From Flavobacterium alvei (lineage in GTDB: Bacteria; Bacteroidota; Bacteroidia; Flavobacteriales; Flavobacteriaceae): a DNA stretch of 64,000 bases. The notes under the pieces are model-generated. The model had not been told where the DNA came from and did not search any database. It was given only the letters and a program-made list of their open reading frames with translations. The stretch's first letter is position 1; the number at the start of each line of letters is the position of its first letter. The translations under genes and the position numbers were made by a program. Below are positions 28,528 to 36,705 of this stretch, one piece after another. Location of the stretch: positions 124,001-188,000 of the forward strand of contig NZ_PQVG01000004.1 of the NCBI RefSeq assembly GCF_002920895.1. The letters are read 5' to 3'.

Positions 28528-30171
28528 TTATTTATTCTTCAAAAAATGATTCAATAAAAATTCAGTGGAGCTATCGTGAGAATTAACATTTTTCGAATTT
28601 ATTTCGTCAAGAATAGAATTGGCTAATTGTTTTCCCAATTCAACTCCCCATTGGTCATAACTAAATATATTCCAGATAATTCCCTGAACAAAAATCTTGT
28701 GTTCGTATAAGGCTACCAAAGAACCCAATGCTTTTGGGGTTAATTTTTGAATTAGAATTGTATTCGTTGGCTTGTTACCACTAAAAACTTTAAAAGGCAA
28801 AAGAAAACTAGCTTTCTCAGCTGAAAGTCCTTGTTTGTCGAATTCTGCTTGTACTTTGGCTGCAGATTTTCCGTGCAATAAAGCTTCGGTTTGTGCAAAA
28901 AAATTAGACATCAATTTGTCGTGATGATCTTCGTTCCCATATAATGGTTTTACAAATCCAATGAAATCAGTTGGAATCAACTTGGTTCCTTGGTGAATTA
29001 ATTGAAAAAAGGCGTGTTGCGAATTGGTTCCTGGCTCACCCCAAATAATGGTTCCTGTTTGGTAATCGACTGGTTTTCCGTTACGATCTACACTTTTTCC
29101 GTTGCTTTCCATAAAACCTTGTTGCAAGTAAGGCGCTAATTTTTGCAAATATTGGCTGTATGGAATTAAGGCTTCGCTCTCGGCACCAAAAAAATTATTG
29201 TACCAAATGCTTAGCAAAGCCAATATTACTGGGATGTTTTTGTCAAAATCTTCGGTTTTGAAATGTTCATCCATTTCATTGGCACCGTTTAATAATTCAT
29301 TATAATTATCAAAACCTATGGCCAAACTTATTGAAAGTCCAACGGCACTCCAAAGCGAAAATCGTCCTCCAACCCAATCCCACATTGGAAAAACATTGTC
29401 AGGATTGATTCCAAATTCAGTTACTCTTTGCAAATTGGTTGAAACGGCCACAAAATGTTTGGCAACATCTTCCTGTTTTGCAGATTTCAAAAACCATTCT
29501 CTTATGGTTTCAGAATTGGTTAAGGTTTCTTGAGTGGTAAAGGTCTTAGAAACAATGACAAAAAGTGTCGTTTCAGGGTTTAATTTTTTTATGATTTCGT
29601 TTACGTGATCGCCATCAACATTGGATACGAAATGCACATTTAAGTGATTTTTATAATATTGCAAAGCCTCAACAACCATTGCTGGACCAAGGTCTGATCC
29701 ACCAATTCCAATATTTACAATATCTGTAAAGGATTTTCCTGTAAATCCTTTTCGATCTCCATTTACAACCTCATTGGTAAATGTTTTAATTTTACTTTTT
29801 ACTTCAAAAACTTCTGGAATAACGTTTTCTCCATCAACTTTGATGTTTGCTGTAGCTGCAGCACGCAAAGCAGTATGCAAAACGGCGCGATTTTCGGTTT
29901 GATTGATACCATCTCCATCAAAATATTTCGAAATCGAGTCTTTTAATTGACTTTCATTTGCTAATTCAAGTAATAAATTTAAAGTTTCTTGATTGATGAT
30001 ATTCTTTGAATAATCAACCAAAAAGTCATTCCATTGGATGTGAAATTGTGAAGTTCTGGTGTTGTCTTTTTCAAACATTGCCGACATAGAAACATTTTGC
30101 ATTTCCTGAAAATGATTCTGAAGTTTTTGCCAAGCTATTGTAGTGGTTGGGTTTGTGTTATGTAATGCCAT
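28528..30171 (-). CDS. pgi: Glucose-6-phosphate isomerase
   Basis: Interconverts glucose-6-phosphate and fructose-6-phosphate. At 547 residues it is the normal length of the long PGI type. Family signatures are [32 protein letters not shown] and [16 protein letters not shown]. The catalytic Glu is in [12 protein letters not shown] and the catalytic His in [16 protein letters not shown]-terminal Lys lies in [13 protein letters not shown]. Single gene with its own terminator. A perfect palindrome sits in its promoter region, see 30194. Confidence 0.98.
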   Translation of the reverse strand: MALHNTNPTTTIAWQKLQNHFQEMQNVSMSAMFEKDNTRTSQFHIQWNDFLVDYSKNIINQETLNLLLELANESQLKDSISKYFDGDGINQTENRAVLHTALRAAATANIKVDGENVIPEVFEVKSKIKTFTNEVVNGDRKGFTGKSFTDIVNIGIGGSDLGPAMVVEALQYYKNHLNVHFVSNVDGDHVNEIIKKLNPETTLFVIVSKTFTTQETLTNSETIREWFLKSAKQEDVAKHFVAVSTNLQRVTEFGINPDNVFPMWDWVGGRFSLWSAVGLSISLAIGFDNYNELLNGANEMDEHFKTEDFDKNIPVILALLSIWYNNFFGAESEALIPYSQYLQKLAPYLQQGFMESNGKSVDRNGKPVDYQTGTIIWGEPGTNSQHAFFQLIHQGTKLIPTDFIGFVKPLYGNEDHHDKLMSNFFAQTEALLHGKSAAKVQAEFDKQGLSAEKASFLLPFKVFSGNKPTNTILIQKLTPKALGSLVALYEHKIFVQGIIWNIFSYDQWGVELGKQLANSILDEINSKNVNSHDSSTEFLLNHFLKNK

Positions 30172-30193
30172 AGTAAATTTTGTTTTATGATAG

Positions 30194-30207
30194 GTGTAAA
30201 TTTACAC
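30194..30207. promoter_or_regulatory. Perfect 14-bp palindrome in the pgi promoter region
   Basis: GTGTAAATTTACAC reads the same on both strands. It overlaps the best -7 candidate for pgi (TAAATTTA on the minus strand, 7 of 8 matches) and lies about 25 bases before the pgi ATG. It could be an operator for a dimeric regulator; no regulator is known from the sequence. Confidence 0.4.
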
Positions 30208-30385
30208 TTAGTTTTCAAATTAAAAACGATTTTAAAATCAATAAACTGTTTTTTTTTAACTATAACCTTGTAGTTGAATTTCTTTTTACTTTTTCAAGAA
30301 TAGTTGCACTATTTTTTGTGTATTACAAATTGCTCACCAACGTCGAGAGCATTAGATATTAGCATTTTTAGTTTATTCCTACCGC

Positions 30386-30413
30386 TCGGATATGTAATAT
30401 CGGATATGTAATA
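30386..30413. repeat. 14-bp perfect tandem repeat
   Basis: TCGGATATGTAATA occurs twice, head to tail, in the gene-free stretch 30208-30764. Confidence 0.85.
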
Positions 30414-30433
30414 AATGTCCTCAGATGGATTGC

Positions 30434-30468
30434 GAGGAATTGCATTCCGTGCCAATTCCAATTGGCAA
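30434..30468. repeat. Two adjacent palindromes in the gene-free stretch
   Basis: GGAAT-TGC-ATTCC is followed within a few bases by GCCAATT-CC-AATTGGC, both perfect inverted repeats. In RNA they would form two short hairpins. Function unknown; they look like the remains of a repetitive element. Confidence 0.6.
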
Positions 30469-30549
30469 CTAAAACAAATCTAATACAATTACTTATAACT
30501 CATACTCTAATCCTGCATCATTTCTTGCTGAACTAATCCATTAAACAAA

Positions 30550-30580
30550 AAAACTACAACTTTTTTAGGGTTGTAGTTTT
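30550..30580 (-). terminator. Terminator of the exported-protein gene cluster
   Basis: AAAACTACAAC and GTTGTAGTTTT arms around a 9-base loop, with A and T runs outside on both sides. It is the first terminator downstream of the five-gene minus-strand cluster, about 185 bases past the last stop at 30765. Confidence 0.65.
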
Positions 30581-30604
30581 GTCTGCTATTGATTGTGGGT
30601 ACGA

Positions 30605-30706
30605 GCTTGAAGCTCGCACTAGCCTTTGAACTTATTGCTGCTCGCGCCATCTGGGGCTTGAAGCTCGCACTAGCCTTTGAACTTATTGCTGCTCGCGCCA
30701 TCTGGG
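30605..30706. repeat. 51-bp perfect tandem repeat, two copies
   Basis: A 51-bp unit beginning GCTTGAAGCTCGCACTAGCC and ending CGCCATCTGGG is present at 30605-30655 and again at 30656-30706, followed by the first bases of a third copy. The unit contains the near-palindrome GAGCTTGAAGCTC and is clearly richer in G+C than its surroundings. An open frame across it on the minus strand is a by-product of the repeat, not a gene. Confidence 0.9.
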
Positions 30707-30764
30707 GGCTTTCTTAATTTAAATAACACTTCGAACAGCTAAGTTCATTACCAGTTGTTCCAAG

Positions 30765-31280
30765 TTATTTGATAGCAGCCTTAATTCTTATATTAGCTTC
30801 AGTTGCTACGTGTCCCCAAATAAAATTCAGTAAATGAACAGACGGATCCACTCCAGATGGAATAGCATTATTTGCAACGTAGCTTGCTATTTCTACTGGA
30901 TCAAAAACCTCTTTTTTAAGAATATACAGATAGGTTTGTTCATTATTGTCTGTTATTTGTATATCGAAAGTATGAACCAGTAATATATAGGCAGCTAGGT
31001 TTTGAGTATTCGAATCTAAATAGGGGTAAATAATTGAGGGATTTTGTTTAATCAGCGTTGTTATGCTCTGTAGCCAATTGCTATCTACATTTACAATTCT
31101 CAAACCATCCTTAAAAGGTGGAAGATATGAAAGGGTAAAATCCTCTTCAGGGTTTTTAATATACATTTCTATATGTTCTAAAGCATATTTATTGTCGTAT
31201 CCTTGCATCAAAACATCTATTTGCCCGTATGTACTTAAGGAAGTAATACTAAATAATATTATTGTTATATATTTTTTCAT
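30765..31280 (-). CDS. Exported protein of unknown function, 171 aa
   Basis: I do not recognise this protein. It has a clear signal peptide (MKKYITIILFSITSLSTYGQ), then about 150 residues with mixed helix/strand character and no Cys. The C-terminal part (VEIASYVANNAIPSG, LLNFIWGHVATEANIRIKAAIK) looks helical. It is the last of five consecutive minus-strand genes for exported proteins and starts 23 bases after the acidic 471-aa protein. That close pairing would fit a partner or an immunity-type protein, but nothing in the sequence proves this. Confidence 0.75.
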   Translation of the reverse strand: MKKYITIILFSITSLSTYGQIDVLMQGYDNKYALEHIEMYIKNPEEDFTLSYLPPFKDGLRIVNVDSNWLQSITTLIKQNPSIIYPYLDSNTQNLAAYILLVHTFDIQITDNNEQTYLYILKKEVFDPVEIASYVANNAIPSGVDPSVHLLNFIWGHVATEANIRIKAAIK

Positions 31281-31303
31281 TATTTCTGTTATTTTAATAA
31301 TTA

Positions 31304-32719
31304 TTAATTACAATCTAGTGGTAGTAATAGTTTTGCTATTGCAGTATCGGATAATTTCTTTACTGTTCTGTACCAAGTAATAAGTTTTTGCCATCTATCA
31401 TAATCCGCTTCATATTTTTGTACTAAAGTTTTTCCAGTACTCACAACTATTCCGTTTGCAATTAAGTCTTGAGCTTTAGAATCCAACTCACCATTTTGTC
31501 TAATTTGATTTTTAATTTGATCTACGGTTAAATTTGAATAATCGTGTTTTAAAGCACTTATAGCTAATAGATTTTTTTCACAATCATTCAAGGTTTTAGC
31601 TTCTGTATTTTTAATAACTTGCGAGAAAAGAAAACCTTCTGCTTCAAATAAAGCGGACGCTTTAACATATTCAGCTTTAGTTTTTAATAACCCATCTCTA
31701 AAAGTTGTGGTGTATAAATTTGTATTTAAAACATGTGACAATTCAAATGCTAGAAGGGAATTAGATTTTATTTCTGCAGCATTTTCCCCAATTTTTATTT
31801 CCTCACATCTAACGTTGGTTTTTGCTCCTTGATGATTTCCACTTTTTATGATTGTTAAATTAGGAGCTGTTAATTTGGCTCTAACAATCATTTCTTTTAA
31901 TAGACCTGTGGCGTTGTCAATTACATCAGATATTTTCCAATCTGTCGATTCTGGTTCCACCTCACATTTCCCACATTTATTAAGTTTGTGAACAAGTTTA
32001 CCAGTTTGCGGGTCATCATTACAATCAGGGCCTTTTGAAGTACCTTCTTTCCAACCTATTCCAGGGCTTGTTTCTGCTATATCTGTTCCTGAATCATAGC
32101 CATCTCCATCATTGTCTAAATACCATTTGCCTTTAACAGGCGGTTCTGGTGTAGGTGTTTCAACAGCCCCATTATTGTCTTCAGGAGGTACTTCATCATC
32201 GTTAATACTATCATAATACTCATCTAGAGCTTCCTGTTCTTCTTGTTCCATTTGAGCAACCCAGTCGTTATAATCCTGCATAAAATCACCCCAACCATCA
32301 TCAACTGGAAACCAACCGTTTGAATGATCATATATCTCATAATTACCTGTACTTTCATCATAGTTTTGAATGTCTCCTACAAGATCAGGATCTATAAATT
32401 CTCGATATTCCATATCATTTGAATAATCGTCGTCATTGTTTACAACATCAATATAATCTTGAACAGTATCATAATAATCAACGTGACCTCCAAGCTCTTC
32501 AAATTCATTTATTAAGTCAATTAAATCTTGATTTTCATCCCACTGCGCCTGCATCGTTAAACTAAAGAACGTACACAAAAATAACAAAAACCATTTGCTA
32601 TTCCACTTTTTCAAAATGTTTTTTCCATGTGTAAAAGTTGTTTTTTGGCGGTCACATGGAGAATCGCATTTATTTATCGGTGTTTGCTTTTGCAAACTTG
32701 TTGTTTGTGGCGATTTCAT
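31304..32719 (-). CDS. Acidic exported protein with Ca-binding-type repeat and degraded metallopeptidase-like motif
   Basis: 471 residues. An unusually long basic leader precedes a hydrophobic signal ending LTMQAQ (about residue 59). Residues 60-185 are extremely rich in Asp and Glu. A thrombospondin-type-3-like segment follows (YLDNDGDGYDSGTD, about 200-213, then GPDCND), typical of calcium-binding linkers in Bacteroidetes surface proteins. The C-terminal half contains SLLAFELSHVLN (325-329 FELSH), which looks like an HExxH zinc motif whose first His has become Phe, followed 30 residues later by a Glu-rich FEAEGF segment. No T9SS tail is visible. The ATG is 4 bases past the upstream stop; a TTG at 32614 would give a more normal signal peptide. 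Confidence 0.75.
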   Translation of the reverse strand: MKSPQTTSLQKQTPINKCDSPCDRQKTTFTHGKNILKKWNSKWFLLFLCTFFSLTMQAQWDENQDLIDLINEFEELGGHVDYYDTVQDYIDVVNNDDDYSNDMEYREFIDPDLVGDIQNYDESTGNYEIYDHSNGWFPVDDGWGDFMQDYNDWVAQMEQEEQEALDEYYDSINDDEVPPEDNNGAVETPTPEPPVKGKWYLDNDGDGYDSGTDIAETSPGIGWKEGTSKGPDCNDDPQTGKLVHKLNKCGKCEVEPESTDWKISDVIDNATGLLKEMIVRAKLTAPNLTIIKSGNHQGAKTNVRCEEIKIGENAAEIKSNSLLAFELSHVLNTNLYTTTFRDGLLKTKAEYVKASALFEAEGFLFSQVIKNTEAKTLNDCEKNLLAISALKHDYSNLTVDQIKNQIRQNGELDSKAQDLIANGIVVSTGKTLVQKYEADYDRWQKLITWYRTVKKLSDTAIAKLLLPLDCN

Positions 32720-32723
32720 AGTT

Positions 32724-34193
32724 TTATTGTTTGATTACGATTCTAGTGTGTAGTTTTTCGTTTTCCTGAACCCGTATCACGTAATAGCCATTGGGCAAGT
32801 CAGCAGTGTTTACGGTGTAGGATTGCATTCCTGCCTGTAGGGTTGTGGTAGCTACTTGCACTGTATGTGCTGTAGCAACACTGGTTAGGGTTACTTGTAC
32901 TTGGGCAGGGTCGTTGAGTTCAAAACCTATGTAGAGTTGTTCTTGGAACGGCACAGGATATACCTTGATAAACTCTGCTTTTTGAGCAGCAAGTGCTAGC
33001 AATACGGCATCTTCTTCGGCAGTAACAGTGGTTTCATTTTTTGGTCGCAACACTAGTGATATTGGCGTACCAGGTTCTTTCCAAACGCCTATAAAACTAT
33101 CGACATCGGCTAGTAAATAAGGCGTGTTGTTGTAGGTTTTTTGACTCAAGTCCATACCCAAAACACTATAATCAAGTGGATAAGTCTTAAAACTATGGCT
33201 GTAGAATTGCTCAAGGTTGAAATTGAAACCTTGCAAGAAAAGATTATTGTTATCGAAAAGCACTAAATCTTCAAAAGTCTTGCCCTCAAAAACAATCTTG
33301 GTTTGCAGGTCGCCCAATTCGTTTTTGCTGAAAGTGATGTCTATAGGCAAAACGCGCAAAGGAGTTATTCCAGACCAGTCGTATTCTATAAAACGTCCTG
33401 TCCATTCACCCACAATATCATTGGTTTTTAGGACTTTGGTCTCTACAGCGTTTTCAGTAACCATTTCTCGGCTGGCAGCAATTACTTCTGGTGCTATTTT
33501 TTTATCTCCTTCATTGGCTTTTTCAATGGCCTGATCGGCTTGAGACAACACTTGCTCTCGTTTGTCTATTTTTATGTTCTTCAGGAATGCTCTGCTATTT
33601 GGGGTTTTGTTGCCATACAAATATTCCAAGGCTTTGTCAGTATTTTGTGGTACTCCGTAACCCAAGTAATAACACACTCCGAGCCAGTGTTTTGCCATAT
33701 CAAAATCACTTTTCTCGAACCAAGCTACGGCTTGGCTGTAATCTTGTGGCACACCAAATCCTTTGAGATACATATAACCCAAAGAATAAGCGGCTCGGGA
33801 ATTTTTTTTATCAGCCGCTTTTTGAAACCATTCTACCGCTTTGTCCATATTGAGGGTACAACCTTGCCCCTGACGGTACAAGTTTCCGAGGTTGAATTGC
33901 CCAATGGCACTGTTATTGTTGGCGGCTTGCTCAATATAGGTAAATCCTTTGGCTTCGTCTTTGGCTACACCAAGTCCTCCCACATACATCAGCCCGATAT
34001 AGTTTTGGGCTAAGGGTACACCAGACTCTGCACAAGGCAAGAGGTCTCGAAAAATTTTGTCATAATCTTTGAAAAGCGCATCGCTTTCCATAATTTCTTT
34101 GGCAGTTTCCAGCTTGATTTTGCAATCGGTCTGTGCCGTTACTCCCAAAGCTAAAAACAAGAGCATCAATGTGTACGTTTTTTTCATTTGCAA
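32724..34193 (-). CDS. Sel1-repeat protein with T9SS type A sorting domain
   Basis: 489 residues. Signal peptide MQMKKTYTLMLLFLALGVTAQ. Residues of about 55-210 hold four to five Sel1-like alpha-helical repeats (for example AQNYIGLMYVGGLGV, GQFNLGNLYRQGQG, AAYSLGYMYLKGFGV, AKHWLGVCYYLGYGV), which usually mediate protein-protein contacts. A middle beta-rich domain follows. The last 75 residues (YPVPFQEQLYIGFEL ... LPNGYYVIRVQ ... HTRIVIKQ) form a T9SS sorting tail, so surface export is expected. It is followed after 4 bases by the acidic 471-aa gene. The coding sequence looks richer in G+C than its neighbours. Confidence 0.88.
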   Translation of the reverse strand: MQMKKTYTLMLLFLALGVTAQTDCKIKLETAKEIMESDALFKDYDKIFRDLLPCAESGVPLAQNYIGLMYVGGLGVAKDEAKGFTYIEQAANNNSAIGQFNLGNLYRQGQGCTLNMDKAVEWFQKAADKKNSRAAYSLGYMYLKGFGVPQDYSQAVAWFEKSDFDMAKHWLGVCYYLGYGVPQNTDKALEYLYGNKTPNSRAFLKNIKIDKREQVLSQADQAIEKANEGDKKIAPEVIAASREMVTENAVETKVLKTNDIVGEWTGRFIEYDWSGITPLRVLPIDITFSKNELGDLQTKIVFEGKTFEDLVLFDNNNLFLQGFNFNLEQFYSHSFKTYPLDYSVLGMDLSQKTYNNTPYLLADVDSFIGVWKEPGTPISLVLRPKNETTVTAEEDAVLLALAAQKAEFIKVYPVPFQEQLYIGFELNDPAQVQVTLTSVATAHTVQVATTTLQAGMQSYTVNTADLPNGYYVIRVQENEKLHTRIVIKQ

Positions 34194-34271
34194 TTATTTA
34201 GGTGTTATTAATTATTCCTTTATTCATCTTTTAAATTCTGATTTTGTCTTTTATCTTTGTTCCTATTAATT

Positions 34272-34985
34272 CTAATTCCATTGAAAACCATTTGAAGTAG
34301 AACCTTTGGATTCGTTCACTTTCACATTGTATTCTTTGCAAGTTTTAGCAAACTCTTTTTCGAAATTGAATCTTAAAACACCAAGTTTGGGTTTTAATAA
34401 ATTAGAGTCAAAACTTAAATAAGAGTTGGTCAAAAGTTGATTCAAATGATAGCTATAAATAAGTTTATACAATTTTTGTTTTTGGTCTTTGGTCAAATCA
34501 GGATTGCCTTTGCTTAATTGCATATACTCAGGTTTGGCTTTTTCTATAGCTTCTTCTCTGTAATTATCCACTACAAAATAACAGTATTGGTTGTAGGTAA
34601 CTAATTGGCTGATTTTTTTGGCATACCGATTTCGGGCTTCCTTAATTTTGAAATTAAACAGAGTTCCTGGGTCTTCAATACTGAATGGCGCATTGGCTTG
34701 TTTTTTTCTAGTATCCAAATCTTTTAAAACTTGATTTCGTTCGTCTATGATTTTTATCAAATCTTTGGTTTTATCATCAGTAAGTCCTGCACGTTTGGCA
34801 TTTATGTAAAATACTTTTTCCATTGCGGCGGCTACAACACTTGCATTATGAGGTTCTTTTTCCGCCGATTTTGTAGCAGTTTTTGTTTCTTCATCAGGAA
34901 TGGATGCGTTTTTTGGCTCATCAAAATTTTGAGCTTGGATTGCTGTTGCAAGCAAAAGAATTGCTAGATAAATTAGTCTTTTCAT
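34272..34985 (-). CDS. Exported helical protein of unknown function, 237 aa
   Basis: Not recognised. A signal peptide (MKRLIYLAILLLATAIQAQ) is followed by a low-complexity acidic/Lys linker to about residue 45. Then comes a long, charged, mostly helical region (KDLIKIIDERNQVLKDLD, EARNRYAKKISQL, KDQKQKLYKLIYSYHLNQLL). Periplasmic location is likely. It lies inside the five-gene cluster, 78 bases before the Sel1 gene and 41 bases after the transglutaminase-like gene. Confidence 0.78.
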   Translation of the reverse strand: MKRLIYLAILLLATAIQAQNFDEPKNASIPDEETKTATKSAEKEPHNASVVAAAMEKVFYINAKRAGLTDDKTKDLIKIIDERNQVLKDLDTRKKQANAPFSIEDPGTLFNFKIKEARNRYAKKISQLVTYNQYCYFVVDNYREEAIEKAKPEYMQLSKGNPDLTKDQKQKLYKLIYSYHLNQLLTNSYLSFDSNLLKPKLGVLRFNFEKEFAKTCKEYNVKVNESKGSTSNGFQWN

Positions 34986-35026
34986 ATTGTTTTGTTTTTT
35001 GGAATTTTATATTTGGAATTTATATT

Positions 35027-36559
35027 TCAGTACCATTCGATTTGCTTGGTAGCCGTATTGATTCTAAAAATGCGCTCGTAGCCATTACTTTTTTTGCAGA
35101 GTACTAGAAACAATCCATTGTCGGGTATTTTAGAAAAATGGATTGCATTATTTTTTGCAGTCGCCTCTTCGATTTTTTTCCAACCATTGTCCCAAACCAG
35201 AAGCTTGAAAACTTCATTATCAAAAACTTCAAAGGAATTAAAATCCAATGTTGGTCCTTTTATAGTCTTGTCTCTAGTAATACTATATGAAAATGTTTTA
35301 GCATAATTGGGCTTCAACAAGATTTGATTCTTCTTGGCATCCAATAATATGGGATATTGTTCTTTTTGCATTTTTTGAGTATCAGCCAAATAAAAACTAG
35401 GCAAATACACGATACTCGTTCCTAAATTATTAAATTCTATAGTGTTTGAAGTTTTCTTTCCCCAATCAGTAGCGCACCATTTGCCAAGATTAAAAACATT
35501 CAGATACCCAACGGTTGCTGGATTTGTTGCAGGAATTGAATAACTTATTTTTCCGACAGGCACATATTCTGCCGTAACATCTACAATGTTTTTATCTTTC
35601 ATAAATCCATCGGGTATCATCTTAGAATCTACTGTAGTTGCTAAAGCAGTTTGTTGAATGGAATAGGTTTTACGAAACACTTTGGCTAAACGTTTTTCGG
35701 TAGCATTATAAGCATAAGGCAAACCTTTGGAATTACCAAAACAGTTGCCGTTGAACGGAATATGTTCACCTTTTTCGGTAATTATTGTGTTCCAAAAATG
35801 CCTTTTAGAAGATGCTCCGTAAAAAGGAGTAAAATCAAAAGTTACTGCAAGCCCCATCGAGCGACAAGCCAATAAGGTTAAATTAGCCAAGTCACTACAA
35901 GCTCCTTCTCTTCTAAATAGCAATTGTTTTGGACTCAAAAAAGGGATTGGATCGGGACGACTGTCTAAAAACATGAAATTTTTAAGTTCCAAAATTACAT
36001 TCGTAGCGACTTCGGCAGCTGCATTTTTATCAGCAACAGTATTGCTGGCATTAGAGACTAAAAACTGATAGTCGCTACGCCAATCTTCCAAAGGCTCGGT
36101 CATACTTCGATAAGGCAAAATGTATTCACAAAAAGTAGCAAAATCATACGATTTAGACCAAGTATTATTCCTCCAAGAATCAAAAGCCAAGTCAATGTTT
36201 TTAATTAATAATTCAGGAGTTACAGCATCAATATCCTTTAATTGGTAGGTTTGAGGTTTAATTTTTATACTGTTTTTTAGTTTTTGAAATTCGGCTACGG
36301 CAATTTCTTTATTGTCATATTCAAGTTCGTTAAAAGAGATTTTTTTGCCGCTCTCATCTACCCAATTATAATTTTGAGATTGTTGGATTGTAATATTATC
36401 TATCAAAAAAGCGACCGCTTGTTGTTTTTGGACATCGTTTTCATAATGTGCTGTCAATAGGTTTTTTAAGTTTATTTTTTTTAATACCGTACTGTCTTTG
36501 GGCTGAGCCAACAAACTACAAGTACAAATCAGAAAACAGAATAAGTATTTTTTAACCAT
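35027..36559 (-). CDS. Exported transglutaminase-like protein
   Basis: 510 residues from the ATG at 36559 (signal peptide VKKYLFCFLICTCSLLAQ); an upstream ATG at 36592 is less likely. A transglutaminase/protease-like core lies around residues 215-275. The probable nucleophile Cys221 is in RREGACSDLANLTLLACRSMG and His254 is in KRHFWNTI. About 15 residues further, where the family usually has Asp, the sequence reads PFNGN. These domains cleave or crosslink peptides or act as folding platforms. The C-terminal 200 residues are beta-rich and unassigned. First gene of the five-gene exported-protein cluster and divergent from the ligase-like gene. Confidence 0.8.
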   Translation of the reverse strand: MVKKYLFCFLICTCSLLAQPKDSTVLKKINLKNLLTAHYENDVQKQQAVAFLIDNITIQQSQNYNWVDESGKKISFNELEYDNKEIAVAEFQKLKNSIKIKPQTYQLKDIDAVTPELLIKNIDLAFDSWRNNTWSKSYDFATFCEYILPYRSMTEPLEDWRSDYQFLVSNASNTVADKNAAAEVATNVILELKNFMFLDSRPDPIPFLSPKQLLFRREGACSDLANLTLLACRSMGLAVTFDFTPFYGASSKRHFWNTIITEKGEHIPFNGNCFGNSKGLPYAYNATEKRLAKVFRKTYSIQQTALATTVDSKMIPDGFMKDKNIVDVTAEYVPVGKISYSIPATNPATVGYLNVFNLGKWCATDWGKKTSNTIEFNNLGTSIVYLPSFYLADTQKMQKEQYPILLDAKKNQILLKPNYAKTFSYSITRDKTIKGPTLDFNSFEVFDNEVFKLLVWDNGWKKIEEATAKNNAIHFSKIPDNGLFLVLCKKSNGYERIFRINTATKQIEWY

Positions 36560-36705
36560 AATTACTTTCTTACATTTTTTATCAAAAGTCATAAAAAAAA
36601 AAACAATTAAATGTTAAAATTAAGTTAAGTTTTAAATTTATTTAACCTCTATTTTCTTAAAAAAGCTAAAATTTGTAATTCGAATCTTCCAATCAATAAG
36701 CAAGT

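Noticed and set aside
30180..30362. 60-codon plus-strand frame after the pgi start
   Set aside because: Starts at a TTG, is AT-rich with no family resemblance, and lies over the pgi promoter.
30507..30701. 64-codon minus-strand frame with a repeated peptide
   Set aside because: It is only the 51-bp tandem repeat read in frame; no signal, motif or promoter supports a gene.
30386..30706. Insertion sequence at the repeat-rich gap
   Set aside because: No transposase frame and no matched terminal inverted repeats enclosing the region were found.
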